DNA of 61,395 nucleotides, from the NCBI GenBank assembly GCA_018970205.1, contig JAGWWW010000006.1, forward strand, positions 1 through 61,395, read 5' to 3'. A program made the position numbers and the translations under genes. Of this stretch, positions 28,066 to 36,517 are shown piece after piece; positions within the stretch are counted from its first letter, which is position 1; each line of letters begins with the position of its first letter. Source of the stretch: Actinomycetales bacterium (GTDB lineage: Bacteria; Actinomycetota; Actinomycetes; S36-B12; UBA5976). Under the pieces are notes generated by a model. The model did not search any database, had not been told where the DNA came from, and saw only the letters and a list, made by a program, of their open reading frames with translations.

Positions 28066-28532
28066 GACCGGTTTCCCGCAAACACGAACCGGCGGTACGC
28101 CCAGAACCTGAAGGCCGTGCCAGCGACGACGCTGAGGATGTTCGCGGTGTTGTCGGCGAGCGCGCTGTGCAGGTCGAGGACGTAATTGCTGAAGCCGAGG
28201 AACGCCGCGCCGAGCAGGAGTGCCACCGCGTTGACCGCGAAGAAGGTGATGTATTCCCGGCCGACTGAACTCGAGGCCAGGTGCCGCCACGTCCACCAGC
28301 GGTTGCCGATGTAGGAGATGCTGGTGGCCAGCGTCACCGAGACCACGCGGCAGGTGATGGGCTTGTGGTCGATGGGGGAGCCGTCCCACCAGAAACGCAG
28401 CAGGTTGAAGACGCCGAGGTCGACTGCGAAGGCGAAGGCGCCGATAGCCCCGAACTTGGCCAGCTCGGCGAACCGTGGCCGGTCGCCCCGCCTGCCGCGC
28501 GGGGAGTCAGCCTGCGCATGCGGGTGGCCCAT
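28062..28532 (-). CDS. GtrA-family membrane protein
   Basis: 156 residues with four membrane spans after a basic N-terminus: FGAIGAFAFAVDLGVFNLL, VTLATSISYIGNRWWTW, FFAVNAVALLLGAAFLGF and ANILSVVAGTAFRFWAYRRFVF. The last, with FRFWAYRRFVF, is the GtrA signature. Family members are thought to move lipid-linked sugars for glycosylation of wall polymers. TACCGT ends 7 bases before the ATG. Divergent from purK, as in mycobacteria (Rv3277 beside purK), and first gene of an operon with the glucosidase. Confidence 0.9.
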   Translation of the reverse strand: MGHPHAQADSPRGRRGDRPRFAELAKFGAIGAFAFAVDLGVFNLLRFWWDGSPIDHKPITCRVVSVTLATSISYIGNRWWTWRHLASSSVGREYITFFAVNAVALLLGAAFLGFSNYVLDLHSALADNTANILSVVAGTAFRFWAYRRFVFAGNRS

Positions 28533-28539
28533 GGCGGCA

Positions 28540-28545
28540 ACGGTA
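28540..28545 (-). promoter_or_regulatory. Candidate -10 element (TACCGT) for the GtrA-glucosidase operon
   Basis: Complement-strand TACCGT ends 7 bases before the ATG at 28532, in a 47-base space shared with purK, which has a weaker AACAAT hexamer (28566-28571) 8 bases before its GTG. Confidence 0.5.
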
Positions 28546-28579
28546 GTGCCGCAGCGCCCGTGCGGAACAATGGTGACCC

Positions 28580-29767
28580 GTGAGCTGCCCCCGCCCGGAC
28601 TTGCCCGTCGGCACCCCGACGGTCGCGGTCGTCGGCGCCGGACAGTTGGCTCGGATGATGCAGGCGCCGGCGCTGGCTCTAGGCATCCAATTACGGGTGC
28701 TGGCCACAAGCGAGCAAGAGTGTGCGCTGCAGGTCATCCCGGACTCGGTGGTCGTGCCGGCCATCGACGCGGCGGCCTTGCAGCAGGTCGCGGGTGCGGC
28801 CGATGTCTTGACTTTCGAGCATGAGCACGTGGACGCACAGTGGCTGGCGCAGGTGTCCGCATCCGGTGTGCCGGTGCGGCCGGGTGCGGCGGCGCTGCAC
28901 CTTGCACGCGATAAAGCCGCGCTTCGGCAGCGACTCAGTGAGCTCGGTGTGCCGCAGCCACGTTGGCAGGTTGTCGCTGATGCGTCGCAGGCCACGTCTT
29001 TCGGGGACGCCGCAGGCTGGCCGATGGTCCTCAAGCCGAGTCGTGGCGGCTACGACGGGCGCGGCGTGTTCGTCGTCGAGGACGCGGCTGCGGCGGCCGC
29101 GGTGATGGCCGGGCCGCTGCCGTCCGGCGCGGTCTGGCTCGCTGAGGAGTTCGTGCCGTTCCGGCGTGAGGTGGCTGCGCAGGTCGCCCGCTCGCCGCAC
29201 GGGCAGGCGGTCGCGTACCCGCTGGTCCGCACCGTGCAGCGCGACGGCATGTGCGCCGAGGTCGTGGCTCCATGCCCGGACAGCGACGAGGATCTTGCCG
29301 GCGAGGCCACGCACCTCGCGCTGAGCTTGGCGCGCGACATCGACGCGGTTGGGATGCTCGCCGTGGAGATGTATGTGGTGATCGATGACTCGGGCCGCGA
29401 GCAGGTGCTGGTCAACGAGATCGCGCTGCGCCCGCACAACTCCGGCCACTGGAGCATCGACGGCGCGGTGACGAGTCAGTTCGAGAACCACCTGCGCGCC
29501 GTGCTGGACCTGCCGCTGGGAGACCCGACGCCGCTGGCGAGGTATGCGGTGATGGTGAACGTCATCGGCGCGGACGCGGACAATCTGCACCACGCGCTGC
29601 TGCACTGCCAAGCGCGCGAGCCGCAGGCGCGTATCCACATCTACGGCAAGGCCATCCGCCCCGGCCGCAAGGTCGGGCATGTCACGTTGCTGGGCGATAC
29701 CGTTGAGCCGCTGTTGGAACGCGCGCGGCACATCGCCGCGTACATGAGAGGGGACATCCATGAGTGA
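28580..29767 (+). CDS. purK: N5-carboxyaminoimidazole ribonucleotide synthase (PurK)
   Basis: ATP-dependent carboxylation of AIR to N5-CAIR in purine synthesis. 395 residues, ATP-grasp fold: [13 protein letters not shown] at the N-terminus, [45 protein letters not shown], and the metal-site stretch [23 protein letters not shown], a clear PurK signature. GTG start; a hexamer AACAAT is 8 bases upstream and no Shine-Dalgarno sequence is seen. purE overlaps its end by 8 bases. Confidence 0.96.
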   Translation: MSCPRPDLPVGTPTVAVVGAGQLARMMQAPALALGIQLRVLATSEQECALQVIPDSVVVPAIDAAALQQVAGAADVLTFEHEHVDAQWLAQVSASGVPVRPGAAALHLARDKAALRQRLSELGVPQPRWQVVADASQATSFGDAAGWPMVLKPSRGGYDGRGVFVVEDAAAAAAVMAGPLPSGAVWLAEEFVPFRREVAAQVARSPHGQAVAYPLVRTVQRDGMCAEVVAPCPDSDEDLAGEATHLALSLARDIDAVGMLAVEMYVVIDDSGREQVLVNEIALRPHNSGHWSIDGAVTSQFENHLRAVLDLPLGDPTPLARYAVMVNVIGADADNLHHALLHCQAREPQARIHIYGKAIRPGRKVGHVTLLGDTVEPLLERARHIAAYMRGDIHE

Positions 29768-30296
29768 GGCGTCGCCGCTGGTCGGCGTGGTCATGGGCAG
29801 TGACTCCGACTGGTCGGTCATGGAGGCCGCGGCGAAGGTCCTCGCGGAGCTCGACGTTCCGTTCGAGGTCGATGTCGTGAGCGCGCACCGCACGCCGCAG
29901 CGGCTCGTGGAGTACGGCAGCACTGCGGCGGCCCGCGGACTGCGGGTCATCGTCGCCGGAGCCGGCGGTGCGGCGCACCTGCCGGGGATGCTGGCGTCGT
30001 TGACGAGCATCCCGGTGGTGGGCGTGCCGGTGCCGCTGGCCCACATGGACGGCATGGACTCGCTGCTCTCCATCGTGCAGATGCCGGCGGGGGTGCCGGT
30101 GGCCACGGTCGGCGTGGGTAACGGCCGCAACGGCGGGCTCTTGGCTGCGCGCATCATCGCCGCGGGGGAGTCTGACTCCGACCACGCTCTGCGGCTGCGA
30201 CTGGATGAGTTGCGCGAGGACGCGGCGCACAAGGTGGCGGTCGCCGCAGATGCGCTGCGGGCCCGGCGCTCGGCTGTGACCGGCTTCGGCGTCTGA
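29760..30296 (+). CDS. purE: N5-carboxyaminoimidazole ribonucleotide mutase (PurE class I)
   Basis: Converts N5-CAIR to CAIR, using the PurK product. 178 residues. [13 protein letters not shown] is the class I signature, [14 protein letters not shown] carries the His, [16 protein letters not shown] and [30 protein letters not shown] follow. Overlaps the purK stop by 8 bases and is thus coupled. Slightly long at the C-terminus through an Ala/Arg-rich end. Confidence 0.96.
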   Translation: MSEASPLVGVVMGSDSDWSVMEAAAKVLAELDVPFEVDVVSAHRTPQRLVEYGSTAAARGLRVIVAGAGGAAHLPGMLASLTSIPVVGVPVPLAHMDGMDSLLSIVQMPAGVPVATVGVGNGRNGGLLAARIIAAGESDSDHALRLRLDELREDAAHKVAVAADALRARRSAVTGFGV

Positions 30297-30315
30297 GACT
30301 GAGTGGTTCTCTGCT

Positions 30316-30840
30316 GTGACTGACCATCCCGTGAGCGCTGACGAGCGCGCGGATCAGCCAGCGGACGAGTTAGCGCAGGGGCGTGTGGGCGAGCGCGCCG
30401 ATTACCAAGCGGCGAGCGCGATGCTGGAGTTCGAGCATTGGGTCATCGTCGGTTTGCGCGACAGCCAGATCCGCCCGGCTTGGGGAGTCGCGCGGTACCT
30501 ACAGTCGTTGGGCAAGGACATCTTCCCCGTCCATCCGCACCCGGAGCCGGTGCACGGCCGCCCCGGGTACGCGACTGTCGAGCAGGCGTGTGCCGCGATT
30601 GTCGAGCAGCACGGTGCCGCGGCACTGCGGAGCACGGTGGTCGACTGCTTCGTCAACTCGGAGAAAGTCGGCGCTGTCGTCGACGAGGCCATCGCCTGCG
30701 GCGTCGGCGGCGTGTGGCTACAACTGCAGGTCATCGACGTCGCTGCCGTTGAACGCGCCAGGGTTGCGGGGCTCCTTGCGCTGATGGACCGCTGCCCTGC
30801 CATTGAGGCACCTGCGCGCGGATACCCCGCCGCCCACTGA
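30316..30840 (+). CDS. CoA-binding domain protein (YccU-like)
   Basis: 174 residues: a 35-residue acidic N-terminal extension, then the CoA-binding Rossmann domain (HWVIVGLRDSQIRPAWGVARYLQSLGKDIFPVHP, DCFVNSEKVGAVVDEAIACGVGGVWLQLQVID, and CPAIEAPARG with a conserved Cys). It is the stand-alone form of the succinyl-CoA ligase alpha N-domain; the family binds CoA or its thioesters and has no settled role. GTG start 19 bases after purE; likely in the same transcript. Confidence 0.82.
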   Translation: MTDHPVSADERADQPADELAQGRVGERADYQAASAMLEFEHWVIVGLRDSQIRPAWGVARYLQSLGKDIFPVHPHPEPVHGRPGYATVEQACAAIVEQHGAAALRSTVVDCFVNSEKVGAVVDEAIACGVGGVWLQLQVIDVAAVERARVAGLLALMDRCPAIEAPARGYPAAH

Positions 30841-31013
30841 GGCTCAGCCCGGTCCCTCGCCGACGCCCGTCTCGGTGCAGCCGCTTGGTGCAGGCATGAC
30901 TCTCGCTCTCGGCACATCTCTCGGTGCACGTATGACTGACCCCATTTGCGGCACGACGCATTGCTGACGATCGCCGCCCGAGCAATCGACCTTCGCCGCG
31001 CAGAGGCCGGCGG

Positions 31014-32333
31014 TCAGACGGTCGGCCGACCGAGGGCCTCGTATGTCCAGCCCGCAGCGCGCCACCGTGCCGGGTCCAGACAGAGCCGGCCGTCGATGAT
31101 GTGAGGGTTACGTACCAACGGCGTCAACGACGCTGGGTCGAGCTCGCGGAACTCACGCCACTCAGTCAGGTGCAACAGCACATCCGCGCCGCTTACGGCG
31201 TCCGCGACTGTGGGGGAGTAGTCGAGTTTCGGGAAGCGCAGCGCCGCGTTGTCCATCGCCTTCGGGTCGTACACCCGCACGGTGGCTCCGGCGTTGGAGA
31301 TGCTTGCAGCGATGTCGAGTGCGGGTGAGTCGCGGACGTCGTCACTGTCGGGCTTAAACGCTGCGCCGAGCACAGCCACGGTCTTCTCCGCAAAACTTCC
31401 GCCAACGGATGCGAGGGCGAGGTCGACGACCCGCTGGCGGCGTCGCAAGTTGATGGCGTCGATGTCGTTGAGGAAGTCGACAGCGTGGCTGACACCGAGC
31501 TCACCGACACGCTCTTGGAAGGCACGGATGTCCTTGGGCAAGCAGCCGCCACCGAAGCCCACGCCGGCGTTCAGGAACCGACGGCCGATGCGGGTGTCGT
31601 GCCCAATGGCGTCAGCGAGAACAGAGACATCTCCGCCGGCCACCTCGCAAATCTCGGCCATGGCGTTGATGAACGAAATCTTGGTCGCCAGGAAGGAGTT
31701 GGCGGCGACTTTCACCAACTCTGCTGTTGGACGCGTCGTGATGATCACGGGCATGCCATGCACGGTGACTGGCTCGTAGATCTTCGCAAGAATCGCTGCG
31801 GACTCTTCATCCGCAACCCCGTAGACCAATCGGTCCGGCGTCACGGTGTCCTCCACGGCGAATCCCTCCCGGAGGAACTCCGGGTTCCACGCCAGTCGCG
31901 CGAGTTCCCTAACCGGCGCGTGCTGTTCGAGGTACTCGGCAAGTCTCGCGGCGGTCCCCGCCGGCACAGTGGACTTTCCGATGACGAGGGAGGGCCGTGT
32001 CAATCGTGGGGCGAGCTCAGCGATGGCAGCGTCCACGTACTGCATGTCGGCTGCGTACGAACCTGCGCGTTGAGGTGTCCCGACGCAAAGAAAGTGTGCA
32101 TCGGCGAACTGCGCCACCTCATCCCATGATGTGGTGAAGCGGAGTCGGCCGCTGGCAAGCGCTCGCTGCAAGACCTCGTCGAGCCCGGGCTCGTAGAAGG
32201 GGACTTCACCCGAGTTCAACTTCTCAATCTTGGCTGGGTCCACGTCGATGCCGATGACCTCGTGTCCGAGGTCGGCCATGCAGGCTGCATGGGTGGCGCC
32301 GAGGTAGCCGCATCCAATGACGCTCATTCTCAT
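31014..32333 (-). CDS. ugd: UDP-glucose 6-dehydrogenase
   Basis: Oxidises UDP-glucose to UDP-glucuronate for surface polysaccharide. 439 residues: NAD site SVIGCGYLGATHAACMADLGH, DVDPAKIEKLN, GKSTVPAGT, NPEFLREGFAVED, the active-site Cys near residue 260 in FGGGCLPKD, and AAFKPDSDDVRDSPALDI. All catalytic residues present. GGAAG lies about 10 bases before the ATG; a second ATG is two codons in. It is 49 bases downstream of galE on the same strand, so UDP-glucose can go to UDP-galactose or UDP-glucuronate in one operon. Confidence 0.94.
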   Translation of the reverse strand: MRMSVIGCGYLGATHAACMADLGHEVIGIDVDPAKIEKLNSGEVPFYEPGLDEVLQRALASGRLRFTTSWDEVAQFADAHFLCVGTPQRAGSYAADMQYVDAAIAELAPRLTRPSLVIGKSTVPAGTAARLAEYLEQHAPVRELARLAWNPEFLREGFAVEDTVTPDRLVYGVADEESAAILAKIYEPVTVHGMPVIITTRPTAELVKVAANSFLATKISFINAMAEICEVAGGDVSVLADAIGHDTRIGRRFLNAGVGFGGGCLPKDIRAFQERVGELGVSHAVDFLNDIDAINLRRRQRVVDLALASVGGSFAEKTVAVLGAAFKPDSDDVRDSPALDIAASISNAGATVRVYDPKAMDNAALRFPKLDYSPTVADAVSGADVLLHLTEWREFRELDPASLTPLVRNPHIIDGRLCLDPARWRAAGWTYEALGRPTV

Positions 32334-32382
32334 AGTGATTCGCTTCCGTTTCCCAGGTGGTGAGTTGTGATCGAACTACCGT

Positions 32383-33351
32383 TCATTCGGCTTTGAGCTG
32401 CCACGCCCGCCACGCGCTATCGACCATGTCCGTCACATCGCGGCTGCTGTGCCAGCCGAGCACCTCCGTGGCGCGGTTCACCGCCGCCACCAACTGGGCG
32501 GGATCACCGGCCCGGCGAGCAACTGCCTCGCCACTCGCATCGCGGCCGGTGACTGCGCTGACAATCTCCAGGACCTCGCGCACACTCGAGCCACGGCCGG
32601 TGCCGATGTTGAGGATGGTGTTCCCCGCGCCCGGGTTCGCCTCCACGTATGCGCAGGCTTGAACATGCGCATCGGCCAGGTCATCGACGTGCACGTAGTC
32701 ACGCACGCACGTCCCGTCCGGGGTCGGGTAGTCGCTGCCGAAGATCTTCGGACGTTCGTTGCTGTCCAGTGCCCGAAAGACGATCGGAATCAGGTTGAAG
32801 ACGCCCGGGTCGCACAGGTCATCCGCGCCGGCGCCGGCGACGTTGAAGTAGCGCAGGGACATGGCCGACCAGCCGAAACGTTCGGCGGTTGCGCTGGTCA
32901 TCCACTCTCCGGCGAGCTTGGTCGCACCGTAGGGGTTGATCGGCCGGCAGGCCGAGTCTTCGGTGATGAGGGCAGTGCTGTCCGGCTGTCCATAGACCGC
33001 GGCGCTGGACGTGTAGACGAACCGCTGTACCCCGGCATCGGCCATCTCCTCGAGCAGTACCTGCAAGCAGCCCACGTTCTCCTGCCAGTACCACAGCGGC
33101 CGCTCCACGGACTCGCCCACGGCCTTCTTCGCCGCGAGGTGCAGCACGCCAGTCACCCCGAGGTCGCGGATCGCCTGCCGTACGGCATCCCGGTCGCCCA
33201 CAGACGCGTGGACGAAGGGGACAGCGGCGTCCACCTTCGCGCGCACGCCGGTGCTTAAGTCGTCGATGACAGCGACCTGCCGCCCGCTGCGCTGCAGGTG
33301 GCGCACCACATGCGCCCCGATGTATCCAGCCCCGCCAGTGACCAACCACAT
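32383..33351 (-). CDS. galE: UDP-glucose 4-epimerase
   Basis: Interconverts UDP-glucose and UDP-galactose. 322 residues, short-chain dehydrogenase fold: WLVTGGAGYIGAHVVRHL for NAD, DDLSTG, LHLAAKKAVGESVERPLWYW, the SSAAVYG serine region, YxxxK as NPYGATKLAGEWM, LRYFNVAGAGADD and TPDGTCVRDYVHVDDLADAH. These fit GalE well. TACCCT ends 7 bases before the ATG. Divergent from a glycosyltransferase and upstream of ugd. Confidence 0.94.
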   Translation of the reverse strand: MWLVTGGAGYIGAHVVRHLQRSGRQVAVIDDLSTGVRAKVDAAVPFVHASVGDRDAVRQAIRDLGVTGVLHLAAKKAVGESVERPLWYWQENVGCLQVLLEEMADAGVQRFVYTSSAAVYGQPDSTALITEDSACRPINPYGATKLAGEWMTSATAERFGWSAMSLRYFNVAGAGADDLCDPGVFNLIPIVFRALDSNERPKIFGSDYPTPDGTCVRDYVHVDDLADAHVQACAYVEANPGAGNTILNIGTGRGSSVREVLEIVSAVTGRDASGEAVARRAGDPAQLVAAVNRATEVLGWHSSRDVTDMVDSAWRAWQLKAE

Positions 33352-33358
33352 GCCCGCA

Positions 33359-33364
33359 AGGGTA
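33359..33364 (-). promoter_or_regulatory. Candidate -10 element (TACCCT) for galE-ugd
   Basis: Complement-strand TACCCT ends 7 bases before the galE ATG at 33351, in a 49-base divergent space shared with the glycosyltransferase promoter. Confidence 0.5.
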
Positions 33365-33388
33365 GCCGTGGTGGCGCCGCTGGCTCGG

Positions 33389-33394
33389 TACGGT
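33389..33394 (+). promoter_or_regulatory. Candidate -10 element (TACGGT) for the glycosyltransferase at 33401
   Basis: TACGGT ends 6 bases before the GTG at 33401; this decides the start among several in-frame candidates. Confidence 0.5.
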
Positions 33395-33400
33395 CAGCCT

Positions 33401-34567
33401 GTGGAACGGCAGCAGGAAGCGCAACCGCGGGCGGCCCATGAGCCTGCCGCACACCCGGCACAGCCGACGAGCGGCCAAGCCGACGACGGCGCTGCCGAAC
33501 CCGCGGCTACGAATCCCGAGGCTCATCACATTTCTGTTGTCAACGACCGCACCCCGGTGTCTGTGGTGATGCCGGTGCTCAATGAGGCACTGCACCTGAA
33601 GGCCGCGGTGGCGGCGGTGCTCGCCCAGGATTGGCCGGCGGGCTTGGAGGTCGTCCTCGCCGTGGGTCCTTCTCGCGACGGCACCGAGGACGTGGCTGCG
33701 CAGCTGGCGGCAACCGACCCCCGCGTGGTGGTCGTCGCGAACCCCTCCGGCAGCACCCCCGACGCCCTGAACGCGGCCATCGCCGCCACCAGCCACCCGG
33801 TTGTCGTGCGCGTCGACGCCCACAGCGAGCTGCCCGCCGGCTACATCGCCACCGCGGTGGCCACACTCGCGCGCACCGGCGCGGACAACGTCGGCGGGAT
33901 CATGTGGCCCGAGGGCCGAAATGACTTCGAGCGCGCAGTCGCCGTCGCGATGACCAGCCCGGTCGGCGTCGGCGCGGCGTCCTATCACACCGGCGGCGCG
34001 GAGGGCCCGTGCGAGTCGGTCTACCTCGGCTCGTTCCGCAAGAGCGCGCTGCAGCGGGTCGGCGGCTATGACCCGCGCTTCACCCGCGCCCAGGACTGGG
34101 AGATGAACCACCGCATCATCGACAGCGGCGGGTTGGTCTGGTTCACCCCCGAGATGCGCGTCATCTACCGCCCGCGACCCACCTTGCGCGCCCTGGCCAG
34201 TCAGTACTTCCAATACGGGCAGTGGCGCCGGGTCGTCATGCGTCAGCACAGCGGCACAATCCTGCGCCCCTCGGCAGCGCGCTACCTCGCGCCGCCGGCA
34301 CTGGTGCTCGGGCTCGGCTGCAGCGTCGTGGCGGGTGTCCTGCGTCTCAGCGGTGCCGTGGGCGATGCCGGCGTCTTGCCTCGAGTCGTCGACCTGCTCA
34401 TCGCTGTGCCGGCGGTCTACGCCGTGGCTGTGGTCACTGCATCGGCCGTCATCGGCCGCCGGCTCAACGCCCGTTCGCTGCTGTGGCTGCCGGTCATCAT
34501 CGCCACCATGCACACCGCATGGGGGTGCGGCTTCATCCGCGGTGCGCGGCTGCGGTCTGAGCGCTGA
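33401..34567 (+). CDS. Family 2 glycosyltransferase, membrane-anchored (ExoA-like)
   Basis: 388 residues. After an unusual Gln/Ala/Pro-rich N-terminus (about 1-45) comes a GT2 domain: TPVSVVMPVLNEALHLKAAV, VGPSRDGTED, VVVRVDAHSELPAGYI as the DxD-like site, and RAQDWEMNHRIIDSGG. Near residues 285-375 are hydrophobic segments (YLAPPALVLGLGCSVVAGVL, LLIAVPAVYAVAVVTASAVI) that anchor it to the membrane. It resembles ExoA-type enzymes that add sugars to lipid-linked polysaccharide units. The neighbouring galE/ugd operon would make its sugar donors. Acceptor and sugar unknown. Confidence 0.88.
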   Translation: MERQQEAQPRAAHEPAAHPAQPTSGQADDGAAEPAATNPEAHHISVVNDRTPVSVVMPVLNEALHLKAAVAAVLAQDWPAGLEVVLAVGPSRDGTEDVAAQLAATDPRVVVVANPSGSTPDALNAAIAATSHPVVVRVDAHSELPAGYIATAVATLARTGADNVGGIMWPEGRNDFERAVAVAMTSPVGVGAASYHTGGAEGPCESVYLGSFRKSALQRVGGYDPRFTRAQDWEMNHRIIDSGGLVWFTPEMRVIYRPRPTLRALASQYFQYGQWRRVVMRQHSGTILRPSAARYLAPPALVLGLGCSVVAGVLRLSGAVGDAGVLPRVVDLLIAVPAVYAVAVVTASAVIGRRLNARSLLWLPVIIATMHTAWGCGFIRGARLRSER

Positions 34568-34587
34568 CGCCGTCTGAGGTGGCTTCG

Positions 34588-34603
34588 CTGCGCGTATGCG
34601 CAG
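34588..34603. terminator. Candidate hairpin terminator between convergent genes
   Basis: CTGCGC-GTAT-GCGCAG, a perfect 6-bp stem with a 4-base loop, starts 20 bases after the glycosyltransferase stop and faces the LCP gene end. No T-tract. The remaining 212-base gap holds no other feature I can support. Confidence 0.35.
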
Positions 34604-34779
34604 TGATCGCCGCGAAGTGGCTGTCACTGCGGCCGAGCGGCCCAGGCTGGGCGCGGCGCGTGATCTGCCGGCTCACGGATGAGCGGCGAGCGACGCCCTG
34701 TTGTGGCCGTGGCACCGCATCGGCGACCTGCGCACGCCGTTCGCAGCCGCCGGTCAACGCCCTCACTGCTGTTGCAGAA

Positions 34780-36177
34780 TTACTTCGTCGACACACACAC
34801 CGAGGTGTCGGCTGTGACACCCTGCTGCGCGGACTCGCTCGGGGACGGCTTCTTGGCCACGGTGACCTTCTGTGCAGTCACGCCGTCCGGTCCGACTGTG
34901 AGCACGATGGCCTTGCCCAAGCTCGGGTCGAGTACGGGCGTGATTCCTGTCGCCGCGGCGATGGTCTTGACCGAGTCTTCCCGGCCGCGCCCGTAGCGCA
35001 GGGTTGACTTCGTGACCACCGCCGGCGCCTTGGCGACTTTGGTCACGGCGTAGCCGAGGGCGCGCAGGTCCGCTGCCACCGCCTTGGCGCGTCCGTCCAC
35101 ACCCGTTCCGTTGAGAACCTGCAGGCGTACCGCGGATGGCGCGATCGTGACCTTCGCCGCGGTCTCGGTCGCCGTCGGCAGCGGCGGCCAGGGTTTGTCG
35201 GCACCCAACGACGTCCACAGGCGCTTGGACAACGTCGGCACCCACTCGAGTCGGTTGCGGTTGCTCGGGTAGGGCCGCACGGGCACGGACATGAACCGCA
35301 CCTGCGCGGGCTTGAGCGCGCGAAGGCTCAGCGCGAGGTCACGGGTTGCGTTGCGCTCGCCGAGGGCGCTGTCGGTGGTGACGGCGTCTGCCACAGCATT
35401 CAGCACGCTCACCAGCCGCACCGGGTTGGTCAGCACCTTCGTGCTCGTCACGGTGCGCATGAGAGAGCCCAGGAACAACTGCTGGCGCTTGATACGGGAG
35501 AGGTCGGAACCGTCGCCCACACCTTCCCGCGCGCGCACCCACCCCAGAGCCTGAAAGCCGTTGAGCACCTGGTTGCCTGCAGGCAGTTTGAGGTGAGCCT
35601 TGGGCGCGTCGACCGGGTTGGCCAGGCAGACGGGTACGCCGCCGACGGCGTCGACGACCTTGATGAAGCCGTTGAAGTCCACGACGACGAAGTGGTTGAT
35701 GTAGAGGCCGGTGAGGCTCTCGACCGTCTTCACGGTGCAGCCCGGCCCGCCGATGCGGTACGCCTGGTTGAACATCCGCACTTGCGCGGGCGCCACTTGA
35801 CCGTTGCCGCGGTCGCACTCTGGCATCGGGACCATCGAGTCCCGCTGGATGCTCACCCCCTGAGCCTTCTTCCGGCCGTCGAAGATGTGCACGAGGATCG
35901 TCGTGTCTGACAGGTCGCCGCCGAGCCCCGTGAGCCGCTTGTCTTGGCCGCGCCGGGTGTCGCTTCCCATGATGAGGATGTTCAGCGGACCCGTCGGCCC
36001 GGTGTATTCCATGGGCGTCGGCCGGTCGCCCACCTGATGGGTGATGTCCACGGTCTTGAACCCGCCGACCGCGCCGAGAATCGTCGAGTACGCGAAGCCG
36101 ACCACCGTGAGCAGCAGGGACGCCGCTGCGAGCCACGCGAGGATGCGGGTGCGCGGTGCGCGGTTGTGCTGCGTCAT
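34780..36177 (-). CDS. LytR-CpsA-Psr (LCP) ligase with LytR_C domain
   Basis: Transfers lipid-linked polymers onto peptidoglycan outside the membrane. 465 residues: basic start, one membrane span (about 12-35, ILAWLAAASLLLTVVGFAYS), LCP domain about 70-260 (NILIMGSDTRRGQ with substrate Arg/Asp residues, GGDLSDTTILVHI, QRDSMVPMP, VVVDFNGFIKVVDAVGGV, LNGFQALGWVRAREGVGDGSDLSRIKRQ), and a LytR_C domain near 350-440 (VRLQVLNGTGVDGRAKAV). GAGGA lies 5 bases before the ATG at 36177. Same domain order as mycobacterial CpsA. The polymer it attaches is unknown; the nearby sugar-nucleotide genes are candidates for its supply. Confidence 0.93.
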   Translation of the reverse strand: MTQHNRAPRTRILAWLAAASLLLTVVGFAYSTILGAVGGFKTVDITHQVGDRPTPMEYTGPTGPLNILIMGSDTRRGQDKRLTGLGGDLSDTTILVHIFDGRKKAQGVSIQRDSMVPMPECDRGNGQVAPAQVRMFNQAYRIGGPGCTVKTVESLTGLYINHFVVVDFNGFIKVVDAVGGVPVCLANPVDAPKAHLKLPAGNQVLNGFQALGWVRAREGVGDGSDLSRIKRQQLFLGSLMRTVTSTKVLTNPVRLVSVLNAVADAVTTDSALGERNATRDLALSLRALKPAQVRFMSVPVRPYPSNRNRLEWVPTLSKRLWTSLGADKPWPPLPTATETAAKVTIAPSAVRLQVLNGTGVDGRAKAVAADLRALGYAVTKVAKAPAVVTKSTLRYGRGREDSVKTIAAATGITPVLDPSLGKAIVLTVGPDGVTAQKVTVAKKPSPSESAQQGVTADTSVCVSTK

Positions 36178-36517
36178 CGGGTCCTCGCGTCTGTGGTGTG
36201 TCGTCGCCAGCGTGCCGTGGGTGGGGTTCAGGTCAGCGCCGCAGCCTGGCCTCACGGCCAAGCGTACGGCGCGCCACGCCGCCGAATGAGGTTCGCACAC
36301 GTGTACGCGCGTTGCCTAGCGTGGGACGATTGCGTGTCAGGCCGACGGACGACCGGTGGTCTGCGCCGACTCACGCTGCACGCGGGATGGCGTGCAGCCA
36401 CTCGCGCGCGCTATCGGGGCGTGGACCGGGTGGCGCGCAGACGCTTTTCAGCAGCTGTGCCCGTCGTCGCGGGCGCGACGAACGTCCGCCGAGCAGGGAC
36501 AGATGGAGGCAGCGCTA
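36178..36517. other. 340-base intergenic region between LCP and amidase genes
   Basis: No gene is supported here. It must hold both divergent promoters. TACGCT on the complement (36261-36266) could be the -10 of the LCP gene with a ~77-base leader. TAGCGT at 36317-36322 could serve the amidase gene, leaving a leader near 190 bases. An 8-bp palindrome ACACGTGT lies near 36296-36303 between them. This is the longest non-coding stretch of the actinobacterial part of the window. Confidence 0.35.

Noticed and set aside
30885-30937. Two 17-base imperfect direct repeats (TTGGTGCAGGCATGACT-like, 14 of 17 matching, 36 bases apart)
   Set aside because: Only two diverged copies in a short gap between convergent genes; not distinguishable from chance.
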